Of a DNA stretch of 64,000 nucleotides, positions 1-13,887 are shown piece after piece (within the stretch, counting starts at the first letter, position 1; the number at the start of each line of letters is the position of its first letter). This stretch comes from Cladobotryum mycophilum (lineage: Eukaryota; Ascomycota; Sordariomycetes; Hypocreales; Hypocreaceae). A program made the translations under genes and the position numbers. The stretch is taken from positions 6,262,001 to 6,326,000 of the forward strand of contig CM071589.1 in the NCBI GenBank assembly GCA_036429605.1, read 5' to 3'. The notes under the pieces are model-generated. The model saw only the letters and a program-made list of their open reading frames with translations. It had not been told where the DNA came from and searched no databases.

Positions 1-3000
1 TTCCATCTTTGTTCGAATTGGGCGTCGAGAACTTTCCGAGCGGCCAAGCGCAGCAAGCTCCTTTAATGTAAGGCTTGCACCGATTGCTTGAAGACGCCGT
101 CTGTCTGTCTTGCCATTGGGTGTCACCGGAATTTGACGGACAGGTATATATGCAGACGGGATCATGTAGACTGGCAACACTTGTGTGAGGTGGTCTGATA
201 GTTTTGCTGTCATATGTCGCACTATATCTGCATGCTCTTCTTCTGTCACACGATTGCCCTCAATGGCTAGAAAGACGGCGAGAATCTGGGTTGTTGACTC
301 TTTGGGTTGAATAACTTCAGCAATAAGTTGGACGCTTCTTCTTTGGCTGGCCTGACTGGTTTCTAATATCCTTCGGATGTGATGTTCCACTTCGCTCAGC
401 TCGACTCGCTGACCGCGGATTTTGACCTGGGAGTCTGTACGGCCGACATATATGAGAGTGCCGTCATTCCCGTATTTTACTAAATCCCCAGTCCGGTACA
501 AACGCCCGCAACGACCGGGGACGCTCGTCGAGCCTTGCAGTAGCCATTCTGGGTCTTGTAAAAACGCTGTTGCTGTCTTGTCCGGCTGGTTGAGATATCC
601 ACTCCCTACAATAGGACCTTCAAGATATAATTCGCCTACCGAGCCAACAGGTGCAAGTCTGGCAGGCTCTTGAGTTGTGTCTACGACCCAAGTACACACG
701 CCAAAGCCGCGACCTATTGATACAACGTCACCATCAAAGTCCCCGAATGCCGCGCATGGTGTACACTCAGCTGGACCGTATGCATTCCTCACAGTTACAC
801 TTCCACCTCCGAGAAATCTATCACTTGGTAAAGATGCCTCGCCGCCTAGGTACAACGTTGATAGTTTGGAAAGCGCGGATGATCCAACGATGCGGGCTAG
901 TGAGGGGGTGAGCAATGCATACGTGATGCTGTATTTCTCGAGACACTCTGCGACGTTATTGTCTCTCTCTGCCGCGGATGGAATGCATAAGCATCCACCT
1001 GCTGTGAATGCGTTGAGCATATTAAGCCATGCTGCATCAAAAGCGTAAGACGCAAAGTCGAATACACGCGAGGTGCTAGTTATACCAAGGGCCTTTTGCT
1101 GATAATAAATCGCACTGCTGAAGTGTTGGTGTGCAATTAAACCGCCCTTTGGTGTACCGGTGGTTCCTGAAGTAAATACTACATATAGAAGATCTGAGGG
1201 TGATACTGCAGGTAGATCGTATATTTTGACGATAGGCTTCGTTGTCTGAAGCTTTGCTGAACAAACAACGACTTGAGAATCCTCGTAGAGCCTATTGGCT
1301 AGACTCTCGTTCAATTCTGAGGATAAGATCAAGTGAGGCCTTACTTGATCAATCAATGACTGCAGCCGGTCTTCCGGTTGTGTCGTGTCAATGGCGACAG
1401 AGGCGCCACCTGCTTTCATGACAGCCAAAGCAGCTACAGGCATCCACATCGATTTCTCGAAGCATAAAGGAACTATAACGCCTGGATGAACACCTCTCAG
1501 AGACAGAAGATAGGCAAGATCCGTTGATAAAAAATCGAGTTGTTCGTATGTCAAATCGCCATCCCATGCGCATATAGCCTGAACTGCTGGCTGTTCGCGA
1601 GCTTTGTATTGTATTAGTTCGTGGATGCATGTGTCAATTGATGGCGGGGCGACTGCGTTCCAGGCCCATATGTCATTGAGGTCCTGATTGCTTATATGAG
1701 CTACTATCCGCAGCCTTTCTTCCAGATGGCGAGTGTCTAATAGTTGACGTAGCATGTGTTCGAACTGCTGTATCAGGCGCCATACGTGTGAATCTTTGAT
1801 GACGTTCGAGTCAAATCCAAGGTGCAATTGGATTCTGTCTTTTTTGATTTGACACTTGACCACAATAGCATACTCAGAAAAGACGTTGTCATCATTGTGA
1901 TTGGTTACGTCTCGATTCGACTGGTGCATAATTAGTAGCGACTGGAAGTCGCAAGCTGATGCCGCCTCCTTACTTAATCGTCGTATCCATTGTAAGCCAA
2001 CATGCTGGAACGGGATCATTTCTGCCCCTTGAGTCTGCAAGGCCTCTAAGAATTGGCAAGTGGTATTGTTCCATCGTAATTGTACTCTTATGGGTACAAT
2101 GGAAGTTAGCAGGCTAGCTACTCGCTGTTCCTTAACGGTAGTGCCAAACAAAACTTCATCCGTACCAGCATTCTGTGCGGTGACAACTGACCATGCAGCT
2201 TTGAGTATTGTCGCGGGCTCAAAGTTACAGGCATGCCAGTCGAGCTCATCGACATCATAGGAGAATTCGGAGTCAACTGTCGGAATGTAGGTTGCTGCTT
2301 TGAGTGACGGGTAGTGCGCACATTCATGATCTGAAAACTGCGCTGCCCAAAAACCTTCTGCCGAAGATGTATCCGCTCCTAGAAAGGAATCGGAGAGCAT
2401 AGCATAAAGTGATGGAATGTCTCTATGGTTTCCCTGTTCATCAGGTGCCGATGAAATAATGTGATTTATCGCAGAAGTCAAGATGAGAGAGACCTCATTG
2501 GCCATCACCGCACTGATGCTTGAACTCCGAAACAGGACGGACACCGTTGTTGTGTCTCTATCTAAGAAGCCATCCAGAGTCAGATCGAACTAATGTCAGT
2601 TAGCAAAAGTGAATATGAAATGAAATGACGAAGGCGCCTTACTTCATGGGGATCTTGTGTTACATATGGTTCAAATCTTAGCTGCGCCGTTGTAGCAGGG
2701 ATTGAATGAGTAGCTTCACTGATGGTGATGGCAGTATTAGATAATCGGCCAGATAGACCAAGTTTGTGTTGGACTTGTGCCAATGACATGTGCTGATTGC
2801 TGAGATGCTCAATTGACCATTCTGAAGTTGAATCCAGAACTGTCTTGAGCGATGCATCAAGATTAATGCGGCCGATCAACAAGTTAGCCAAAGGGCCAAC
2901 CATACGGTCGATCCCACTGAGTGGGGCATCTCTTCCAGAGGCTGCGTAACCGAAGCAAACGTCACGCATCCCTGTGAAGTGCGACAAGGTCATTGCCCAG

Positions 3001-6000
3001 GCGACCTGAAGAAAGACAGCGCGTGTGATGCCTGATTTCTTGCAAAACTCTGATATGCATGATGTTACGCTTTCCGGCAGAGTGACATGATTGCGTAAGT
3101 CCTGGGGCATTTCGGTGGACTTGCGCAGTGGGAGAAATTCACATGGCTGGATATCTAACAAATATGAGATCCAATAGTCTAGTAAATCGGCCTCCTGATC
3201 TTGAATATGTTGGATCAGCTCACCGAACGCTGGGGCGGGTCGATCCGTTCCTCCTTCATACGCTTCAATCACCTCATGAATAAGAAGATCGATAGAGAGC
3301 GCATCGACAAGCGAATGGTTGGCATCTAGCCTGCAAGCTATCTCGCCAGATTCGGACTGGCAGATGGTGAGGGCATGATGTGGTTCATCAGCCTCAAAGG
3401 CCGGACGTTCGAGAGTATTCAATGCGATCATCGGACTCTCCGAAGAAACCTTCATATGTGACAGACGGACTTTTGGTGATGATAAGACAATCTGAATGAA
3501 AGAAGTATCCTCAGGGTGGGGAGCAAATACAGTTGACAGTATTTGATGTCTGGCTACAACAGATCTCCAAGCCCTTTCAAGCTTGCTTGGCGAAACGAAG
3601 GACTCAGAGCTACTGGTCGCACATCGCCAAACCCAGTAATTGGCATATGACGCCGCTCCCTTTGTCATACTCATTAGGATGCCTTCTTGCATTGGCGAGC
3701 ATGGCAAGATATCAGCAACTACATCTGCCTTTATACCCATAAATGGAAGACGTTCATCTAGTAGGGTTTGCAAACCGCGGTTTGAGAGATGTAGAAGTGG
3801 CATGTCAGCAAGTGTCAGAGTAGAAGGTACTTGCGACAATGTCAGCGCGAATGTTTTTATGGCCTGAGAAAAAGCTGGAACCCATTGTCGCAGTCGCTCT
3901 TGGTGCTTCATAGCCTTGTGAAATCGAACTGAAACGACAAGTCGACCATCTGCTACTCCAGTCTCGACCTCAATCAGGGCCATTCGTCTCGTGGTATCCT
4001 TGGCAGTTTCAACAATTTCTGCTGTTTCCATACCTTCATCGCGTTTTACCCTCGCGAAAAGAGCATCCTCATTTTCTAATTGTTGGTATTGCCCCGTGAA
4101 GTTGAAAAGCACCTCCATATCTTCATGGCTCTCAAACGCTTGACGGCCGAGTTCGCTATGATATCGACAGGCAAAGTACGGCAAGCCCTTGTCAGGGGCC
4201 GATCGCCTCGTATCTTTGGTTAAAGCTACTGCTTCTGCCACTGAGGTTTCATTGGTGAGGGAGATGGCAAGCGGTTGGAGAACTGTGAACCAGCCGACGG
4301 TACTTGAAAGGTCAAGATCCATCCCGCCAAATGGCTCTCTGCCGTGGCCTTCCACGAAGACAGTGGGCAAGCGTTCTGGGAACAGTTGGCGGAACGAATA
4401 GGATAGTGCGCCGAGAATAATCTCTGCAGGTTCAGTTCGCATGCTATCGTTACTTTGTCCCAAAAGCAGCGTTGTGATATCGCTATCAAGGACTTCAGTG
4501 TACGAACTGGACCCTGCATATGTATTTAGGGATGGCTCAATGTCCCAGAAACTGAAGTCGGCGTTTGTGATGGAATACGGAAGAACTACAGCCGGTGATA
4601 GACTGAGGGCATTTTCTCGCTGGAAGTTAGACCAGGCCCTAAATGACAGTGCCTTTGCTGAATGAAGGCTACCAAACTTGATGTAATCTTCAATATCGTT
4701 CCATATAATACGCCATGACACAAGGTCAATCACCAGATGATGAGCTGTAAGTGATAAGATTTGCTGTCCGCCAGTGGTTTTGAAGGCGTCTGCCGCAAAC
4801 ACTGGGCCTCGTAGGATATCCATGGAGTCTTGACGGCCCTGGACGACAAGATCAATCTCTGGCCAGGTCATTGCCGTATCATCTACGAAAGAGAAGGAGA
4901 ACGAAGCGGGATCATCATCAGCCACAAGTTGTTGCCAGTTGCCATTCTCATCTCGTTGATAGCGAGCTCGCAACATAGCATGGCGACTAACAACAGCTTC
5001 CAATGCGGCTTTCAATGTCGCAGATGGTACCTCCCACTTCAACTCCAACACTACGCGCTGGTTAAAATAATCACTGGGGTTCGGATTGGTTTCGAGATAG
5101 AGGCGCTGGATTGGTGAAAGGTCGAATGATTCATGCCCTTCATCCTCCTCATCTCCATCATGGAGCAAGAAAGAGCCTAGCTGCGAAATTTCCTGACATC
5201 GAGGTGCAAGTTTGTGAATGGTCTTGGTCTGAAGCACGTCACTGACTGTTGTTGAGATGCCACGACGTCTGCATTCAGAAACCACTTGCATGGCCGTAAT
5301 AGAGTCGCCACCAAGTTTCAAGAATGGTATATGAATTGAGGGCCGAGAACCAGAAAAATTGAGGACCGACATCCACACTTCTTGTAGACGCTTCTCCATC
5401 CCCGTCCTTGTTTTACCTTTTATAGTCTTTTGATCGTTGACATCAAGCGTGGCGCGAGACTGCATTAACCACGCAACTCCAATCTCACGTAGACCTTTTC
5501 GATCCATTTTACCTGTGGTCGTGATAGGTAGGGTTCGAATTGGGATCAAGGCAGAAGGCACCATGTATGCCGGTAAGCTTTCCTCCAAGCGATCGACTAT
5601 CCCAGAAGTCCTTTGTCGCAGAATGCTGTTATAATCACCGTCTGTTAGATTGTCATATCCGTCTATAACAATAAAGCTCACAAGGATTGGGCCATGTAGG
5701 TCACTCGATTGTAGGGTTTCCGCGACAACATGCCAATCTCTAGCATCACCGACATTGAGAGCCTGTCGGATGTGGCATTCCACTTCGCCAAGCTCCAAAC
5801 GTTGGCCTCTGATCTTGACTTGAGTATCTGTTCGGCCAATGACCACAAGGGATCCATCGTCGTGATATCGCACCAGGTCTCCGGTGCGATACAACCGCCC
5901 ATGACGCCCTATGTGGCTCTCAGATCCCCGCAGAAGCCATGGTGGATCGTCAACAAAGACTTCATTCGTCTTTTTCTCATTGTTCAGATAGCCTTGCCCT

Positions 6001-7238
6001 ACCAAGGGCCCTTCAAGCCACAGCTCACCCACAGTTCCGATGGGCACCAGAGTATCAGCATCATCATGCTCTACAACCCACGCGCAAGCTCCAGCTCCAC
6101 GTCCAATTGTAATATTGTTTTTGTTGGATCCAATGTCCGCCATAGCCGCAGCTGGTGTACATTCAGATAGACCATATGCATTTATGACTTGGACATGATT
6201 GCCTACTAAGGAAATATCGCTTGGTTGAACCGGTTCACCTCCCAGCATCAGCGTTTCAAGCCTAGATAAGGCTTGAGCGTCGAACAGCCGTGCGACAGAC
6301 GGAGTAACTGGAAGATACGTAACTTTGTACCTTTCTAAGCAGTCTGATAGCTGATTCTGGCGTTCTAAATCAGATGGCACGCAAAGGCATGCCCCAGCAG
6401 TAAGAGTGTTTAAAAGCGTCAGCCAGGTCAGGTCAAAAGCGTGAGAAGCAAAGTCAAATACGCGAGAACTAGAGGTGAATCCAAGTATGTCTTGCTGATA
6501 CTTGATTGCACTGCAGAAGTTCCGGTGCGTGACCAATGTCGCCTTGGGTTTGCCCGTGGTGCCCGAGGTGAAAATGGCGTAGAGCAGATCAGACGGACAC
6601 GCCCTGGCAAGGTTGCATCGAACCCTCTCACTGGTCGCCAGATTCTGTTCTTTAACAACAACCACGGTGCATTTGCCAATTCGTTGAGATAGTTCTTGCT
6701 TTGCCACTGATGATAGAATGAGTGTCGCGTCTACTTGTGATGTGATGTCTCGAAGTCTTTCCTCTGGCTGCGTCGTATCCACGGCTAATGACGCTCCCCC
6801 AGCTTTCATGACTGCCAAGACGGCAACTGACATCCACATGGATTTCTCGAAGAAGAGCGGGACGATTGTCCCCGGAGCGACGCCCCGATCTGCCAGTTGC
6901 ATTGCCAGCGTCGTCGATAGCTCATCCAGCTGTCCGTATGTCAGGTTTCCATCCCAGGCACAGACAGCCGGTGCTGAGGGATGCTCCTGGGCCTTTACAG
7001 CAATCAAGTTGTGTACGCAGGCTTCAACTGTAGCAGGCACTGTTGCATTCCAGGACCAGATGATGTCAAGGTCCTGCTGGCTAATCTCATCCGTCTGGTG
7101 GCCATCTTCATCAGCCATACCAGCGACAGAAAATGAAGAATTGGGATGTATCATGCTGTATGCGGTTTCTTGTTTCCAGATTTTATCCATCATATTGTTC
7201 TTTGACCTAGCACTGAAGCCAATCTTAGTTGTGTTCAT
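1..7238 (-). CDS. Non-ribosomal peptide synthetase, 5' part (A-T-E-C-C'-A), runs off left edge
   Basis: Multimodular NRPS read from 7238 leftwards; the 3' end lies outside the window. Exon 1 is 7238-2643. An intron at 2642-2590 (donor GTAAGG, acceptor TTAG) joins to an open frame reaching base 1. Domains by residue: A1 ~75-580 (TSGTTGKPK at 224-232, YRTGD, LELGEVE), T1 with LGGDS (Ser646), epimerisation ~703-1150 (HHLVIDLVSW at 833-842, EGHGRE), condensation from ~1175 (the HHxxxDG motif reads NHSLVDA, second His retained), then a second C-type C-terminal lobe (about 2440-1760), then A2 (about 1760-60; FTSGTTGTPK, YRTGD, NGKTDR). There is no C domain before A1, so A1 is the loading module, and the E domain predicts that the first residue is D-configured. 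A1 and A2 are closely similar, suggesting module duplication. Product unknown. The divergent ABC transporter may export it. Confidence 0.93.
2590..2642 (-). other. Intron in the NRPS gene
   Basis: A 53 bp intron. On the minus strand the donor is GTAAGG after codon Glu1532, a GCTAAC branch-like site follows, and the acceptor is TTAG. Splicing joins the two long open frames in phase inside the condensation domain. Without it the frame stops at 2580. Confidence 0.85.
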
Positions 7239-9559
7239 ATGCTGGTATCAACGCTCGTGTTCAGCTTGTAGATGACTTTGCTGTTAGCGCGAGGATAACG
7301 TCGTAGGGAGACGCGGTCAACTCTACGGTAAGATAATGAATAATGTCCGTTAGATATAATATAAACCTTTCCTTTTATGCTCGAGGGAAAACTTCAGCTA
7401 CCCCTGACCCCCAGTGCTGTCCAGCTAGGCTCAGTTGGTGAGAGTCTGAGACAGCGTTACCTCCAAGGTGCATGGTATCTACATTGGACACGAGCCCATA
7501 CATTATTGATGATAGTGGTGCTGCCAATAACGAGATATAAACCGAGTACATGCTGGCACGAGATGTACGTGCTCAAGGGGGGAAGAAAACACGCGCCTAG
7601 ATCGACAGATTTTCAGTGTATTTCCAGTGCTTGAAGGGGCGTGTTTTTTTCCCACCGCATGGTGCTGTAACCTGAACAGAGCCATTGAGAAAGGTCCGGG
7701 TAAACCCTGCTAAGCAAGGCCGATGTAGTAGCTATTCCTAGATTTAGAAAATACAACATCATGAGGTGCATGTGCTAGTATCATGAATTAATCGGAGCAC
7801 TTTTGCCGTTGTGAAATCCCTGTCATAACATGGAAGAAGCATGGAAGTGACGATCTCTACGTCCAAGTGAACGTGAAAGGGTAAGATTTACAGCCCTACT
7901 AGAGCTACATTCAACACATGACGTCGATGAAAACGCGCAGAGGTTGATATCGAGGTGCAATTTGGCAAGTGAAAAGAAACCACTAAAAACTCGGCGCCTA
8001 GCATCAAGCTTAAACGCAGGACCTGATGCTGATCATTGCTTAGTACTCAGAATTTCCCTGTCATCATGAATCAAGATGCGGCATATGAGGATCGCCATCC
8101 GCCTGTGGCTTCATACTAGTGAGTCTATAGTGTGATGAAAGGAAGCCCGACTTGCCCGACGCCGACAAAGCTGACGGGAAGACGTTACCTCAAGTGCCGT
8201 CCGTTGCGGCTATTTGATGGTGTCTTAGCGGTCTCGTCTCGGCTCTTGTATTACGACATGAAGCTTTGAACAAGCGACGGTGAAGCGCCATTTTACTCAT
8301 ATGGAAGAAACATATTATCTGGGGGATTTAGAAGCCTAGGCCTACCCATTATGCATATATTTCTCCGGTCAATACTGTGATCAGTCTAACTACCACCGTT
8401 CACCGGAATCCCATTTCATGACACATCTTATTGCATCCCGGGTAGCACCGCCTGCAGTTCTACCTGCATAAGTACTGAGACAATTTGTATCTCCTGGAGG
8501 TCTCGGCCCAAGTCTTGGTCTCACTTCCGTTTCTCGGCATCTCTTCAGACGCCCCACAAAGGGTTTATCGTCATGTGATTGCAACTGTTGCTTTTTGAGT
8601 CATGCCATGCGCACAAAGGTTTACTATGCATCACTCCGCGGTATCTTGGCGTTGTAGACCAACGATATTATGAAGTCGGTATGATGGGTGATACAAAGAG
8701 GCTGCTTCTATTCGGGGTAGGGCTGAATAAGTCAACTATTCACTCAGCAAGAGTATTAGCGTGCATGCCTTGGAAGCACAACCTTGAAATGTCTTATGAT
8801 GGCGGATTGTCACGCGATAATCTCGAGGCAGAGAACTGAAGATCACGGCTAATCAAGAGTGGTGGGATTCGGCAACGCTCTCCGTGGCGTTAGAGTGCGA
8901 CTAGATGGGTTGATTCGCCGTCGCTTGCCATTCTCCATCCGACATTTTTGGGTACTGTCATTGTATCCATCTCATCCTTTTTAAGCTTTAGACGATGGGG
9001 ATGCCAAGGAACATGCAGGTATCAGCAAATCATTCTAGTCGCAGACTTGATAACATAACTGTGCCCCTGGGGACCAAAGGATGTATGCGGCAATGACGTG
9101 CCTACACTTGAATCGGCGGGAGGGAAACGCCCGTAGATCTGCAGTGGCTGATCGGGATCTGCGCATTCCGAGCCATCGTACTCCAGCTGCATCCTTCTGG
9201 CGTTTTGCTTCGACAGCAAATGTTCGAATTGACAAAGTTGTACAATTATTTGTGATCAAATAAATTAACCTTGGCATACAATCACATTCCTCGCTCAGAC
9301 TAGCATCGTGCGACTTGATCCGTTCACAACCTTCGCCTACGTGATGGAGACATGTTGCTAACAAGTGTGGATGAGGTTCAAGACGAATTCTGTGTAGCGA
9401 TTCGTCATCCGAGCGATAGCAGAACCAAGCCCATCTTTTCTATTTCCGAGGAAGAACTCGACTATACCCATCGAACCATTCGAATTCGAATGATCTAGAT
9501 GCGGTTCTTGGCATGTCCTTTCGACAGAATCTCCCCTTGGCATCCTCAAATCGTCAAAC
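7239..9559. other. Shared divergent intergenic region between NRPS and ABC transporter
   Basis: About 2.3 kb lies between two divergently transcribed genes. I find only short overlapping reading frames without family features and no convincing RNA gene. By position it must hold both promoters. No specific regulator site can be named from sequence alone. Confidence 0.5.
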
Positions 9560-12500
9560 ATGCGCTCCCTCAACATGGAGAAACAGAGTGTTCCGGTAGA
9601 ATCTGGACCTCAAATGATACCTGAGACACTTGCGACTGATACGCAAAATGACCATCCCCAACACCTCACGTCAACTCAAGTCGAGATTCTCCAGCGACAG
9701 ACATCTATGCCAGAGAAATCTGTTGGGATTAAAGCGCTATACAGATATGCCTCTCGCAAGGACATCTTGATTCTTCTTGTTTCAGCCATTTGCTCAATAG
9801 CAGCTGGCGCAGCATTGCCGCTAATGGCAATCGTATTTGGCACTCTTCAACATAAATTCCAGACCTTTTTCAATGATAACCTGTCCCAAGATGACTTCAC
9901 ACACGAGTTATCCAAGGGAGTCCTCTATTTCGTCTACCTCGGCATTGCCGAGACTATTGTCACCTTCACAAGCTTCCTTGGCTTCCTCTACACCGGCGAG
10001 AATATTACATCCAAGATTCGGGAGCGTTATTTTGAGAGTTGCCTGCGTCAAAACATCGGCTTCTTTGATCACGTCGGCGCAGGCGAGATCACCACGCGCA
10101 TAACGTCTGATACAAATCTCATACAAGATGGAATCTCAGAGAAGGTGGCATTAACTTTTACCGCAATCTCGACTTTTGTCGCTGCTTTCATTGTCGGCTT
10201 CATCACAAACTGGAAACTCACACTGATACTCTTTTCTGCTGTCATCGCTGTGATAGTTACCGCTTCTCTAAGTTCAAAATTGATGCTTAAGCACGGCAAA
10301 GCCTCCCTCGAAGCGTATGCCCTAGGTGGAAATTTGGCCGATGAGGTATTCAGCTCTATTCGTACTGTTGTCGTATGCGGCGCTCAGGAACGCCTAGCAA
10401 ATCAGTACGACAAGCACTTGGGTAACGCAGAGCGTCATGGATTGTATCTACAATCATACTCGGGAGGCATGCTGGCTAGTGTCAAGTTGATAATCTTGCT
10501 GAGCTATGCACTGGCGTTTTGGCAGGGTAGCAAATACCTCATTAATAATGAATTACCTCTATCAAAGGTTCTCATCGTCTTCTTGTCCATCATGACCGGG
10601 GCCTTTAATCTTGGTAACGTTATGCCACATGTCCAGGCATTTACGACCGCTGTGGCAGCCGCCAGCAGGATCTTCAATACGATCGACCGTGTTTCCCCGA
10701 TTGACCCTACTGATGATTGCGGCGCGACTCTCAGCCAAGTAAAGGGCAATATTTGTCTCAAAAACATAAAGCATGTATATCCATCGCGGCCAGATGTAGT
10801 CGCTGTCGAGGATATGACTCTTGAGATCTCAGCTGGCAAGACAACAGCGCTTGTTGGAGCGTCTGGCTCTGGCAAAAGCACAGTCATAGGTCTTATTCAA
10901 CGCTTTTATGATCCAATTGAGGGCAAAATTTACCTAGATGGTGTCGATATTGGCACTCTAAATCTCAGGTTTTTGCGTCGGCAAATTTCGCTCGTCAGTC
11001 AAGAACCCGTATTATTCGGGACCACAATCATGAACAACATTCGCTATGGTCTAAGAGGCTCTGCATACGAGGATTGTGATGAAGATGAACAGCGTAAGAG
11101 AGTTATCTCTGCTGCCGTCAAAGCCAATGCACACGACTTTATATCTGGTCTGCCAGAAGGGTACGAAACGGACATTGGCGAACGAGGCTTTCTCCTTTCA
11201 GGGGGTCAAAAGCAGCGCATAGCGATCGCCCGAGCAATTGTCTCAGACCCTAAAAGTAAGAGTTCTTATGAGAAAAATATTTACTCGCCACCTACTAATA
11301 AATCGTAGTTCTTTTATTAGATGAAGCTACATCAGCACTCGACACCAAGTCCGAAGGGGTGGTCCAGGAGGCGTTGGACGCCGCTTCCGAGGGTCGCACT
11401 ACCATCGTCATCGCTCATAGGCTCTCTACTATCAGAAACGCAGACAAGATTATTGTCATGGCCAACGGTGCAATAGTTGAAGAGGGCACCCATGACCAGC
11501 TTCTCCGAAATAATAGAGCCTATTTTGATCTTGTGTCTGCTCAAAGTATTGTTTCACTATGCGATGATGAGACTGTGGAAGAGGCGTGCGAAACCGATGG
11601 AAAGGATGTTCTCAATATTAATAAAAAACTTTTGGATAACGAGTTTGGAGGCAAGCTTGACAGCAGCGATGAAAATATCACTCAGCTTGCCCAGTCACTC
11701 TCACAGAGAAGCGCATCTATCACGCGGCAGACGACAAATGCAAACGAAAAACATGTTACACACAGCCTATGGACCCTAATAAAGCTCATTGCATCTTTCA
11801 ATGTGCCTGAAAAGTACTTGATGCTGCTTGGTCTGCTCTGCTCAATTATTTCAGGGGGGCAGAACCGGTCACAGCAGGTGAGTTGACTCTGTCATGTGTG
11901 CGTTGTATGTCCTCGCGACTAATTTGGGGTAGTTTTCTTTGCTAAACAAATAGTTATTCTATCGGAGGCAATTACGCCCGAAAATAGTCATCGAATAAAG
12001 AGGAATTCGGATTTTTGGAGTGGCATGTTTGTCATGCTAGGCTTCGTCCAATTCTTCATACTTCTCACGCGGGGCTTCGTGTTCGCGAAGTGCGCTCAAC
12101 GTCTGATTCGAAGAGTTCGCTGCAACGCATTCCGGACCATGGTTCGGCAGGATATCAGCTTCTTTGATCTCAAGATAAACTCAACAGGTGCTTTGACATC
12201 ATTCTTATCAATACAGACGACGCATGTTGCAGGGCTAAGTGGTGTGACCCTGGGTACAATCTTGACAATAATTACCACTCTTTTTGCCTCCATTACCCTT
12301 TCCATTGTTGTAGGGTGGAAACTCGCGTTGGTGTGTACAGCGATTGTCCCGGTCTTGTTGGGGTGCGGGTTCTTCTACCTACGGGTGCTGGCCCTGTTCC
12401 AACACTATTCTAAAACTGCATACAATTCATCAGCATCTTTTGCTTCAGAGATGATTTCAGCTATTCGAACCGTGGCATCTCTAACTAGAGAGAAAAAGGT

Positions 12501-13599
12501 GATACAACAATACAGAGATTATCTTGCTGCACAGAAACGTCAAAGTCTGCGTGTAATCTTAAAATCAAGCGCCCTCTACGCAGCATCTCAAGGGCTTGTT
12601 TTTCTCTGCTATGGGCTTGGCTTTTGGTATGGCGGTACGTTAATAGGCAAACACGAGTATGACCAATTTCAGTTCTTCCTCTGTTTCATGGCAATCATCT
12701 TCAGTGGGCAATCTGCTGCTGCCTTGTTTGCCTACTCAGCCGTGATCGGCAAAGCATATCATGCGGCTTCAGAACTTAAACGCCTATATGAGCGCAAGCC
12801 TAGAATCGACACATGGTCTGATGCTGGCGACCGCATTGGAGAAGAGAAGCCTATTGGAGTTATTGAGCTTCGGGAGATTTCTTTCCGCTATTCTTCGCGT
12901 CCAAAGCAGGTCCTCCAGGGGCTCAATCTCAACGTTGAACAGGGTCAACATATTGCTCTCGTAGGGCCATCTGGTTGTGGGAAGAGCACCACAATTGCTC
13001 TTCTGGAGCGATTCTATGATCCTGATAGTGGTGGCTTGTTCATGTCTGGAAAAGACATCACATCACTCAATGTGAATAGCTATCGATCTTCTATTGCCAT
13101 GGTCAGTCAGGAGCCGACACTCTATCAGGGCACAGTCAAAGAAAACATCCTTTTAGGTACCGGTGATGAGATTTCGGATGACGCGTTAGAGTCTGTCTGC
13201 CGAGAAGCAAACATCTATGAGTTTGTCATGTCGCTGCCCGAAGGCTTCAACACCGTTGTGGGTAACAAAGGAACACTTCTCTCGGGAGGGCAGAAACAAA
13301 GGATCGCTATCGCTCGAGCACTGGTGCGAAATCCTAAAATATTGCTTTTAGATGAGGCCACATCATCTCTGGATTCTAAATCTGAAGGGGTTGTGCAGGC
13401 AGCCTTGGACACAGCATCGAAAGGGAGGACCACAATCGCCGTCGCCCACAGACTCAGTACCATCCAGAGGGCTGACGTTATCCATGTATTTAACGATGGG
13501 CGAATTGTTGAATCTGGAACACATTCTGAACTGATGCGAAGAAAGGGAAAATATGCGGAGCTGGTCAATCTGCAGAGTCTAGCCAGCAATGGTCAATAA
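9560..13599 (+). CDS. ABCB-type (P-glycoprotein-like) multidrug ABC transporter, frameshifted in this assembly
   Basis: Full ABC exporter of two half-transporters, each with about six membrane helices and a nucleotide-binding domain. NBD1 has Walker [10 protein letters not shown], signature LSGGQKQR and Walker [12 protein letters not shown]2 has [17 protein letters not shown] and LLLDEATS. Three exons: 9560-11255, 11309-11877, 11933-13599. Intron 1 (11256-11308) interrupts the Walker B region of NBD1. Intron 2 (11878-11932) lies before the second membrane domain. The frame does not cross the second intron correctly: the G6 run at 11854-11859 is one base short of the phase that would give a normal Pgp-like sequence and a matching splice phase. 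This is either a recent frameshift or a homopolymer error. Divergent from the NRPS, so a likely exporter or self-resistance pump for its product; that role is inferred. Confidence 0.9.
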
Positions 13600-13887
13600 T
13601 AAAAGTAGTTCATATCCACTCAAGAAACACACATCCTTCCCTGTGCGGAGATGAAGTTTTTTTAATCAGTGCTACTGTCCCGAGACTTCTCCTACATAAT
13701 TACTGGCATACATGTTTCTGTGCCCCAACGTCTTCTGGATAAAAAACAGAAACTTGGATAGCTCATGACTCGGCCCCAAATGTTCATTTCCATTACTCTA
13801 AAATTGAACCCAACATCAAGGATATAACATATGCCCCTCCTCTCTCCTCACCCCCACCCCCACCCCTATCCAATTAATCTTGAGTAC

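Noticed and set aside
7239..9559. Several 60-110 residue frames between NRPS and ABC transporter
   Set aside because: They overlap on both strands, lack motifs, and fit chance expectation in a long promoter region.
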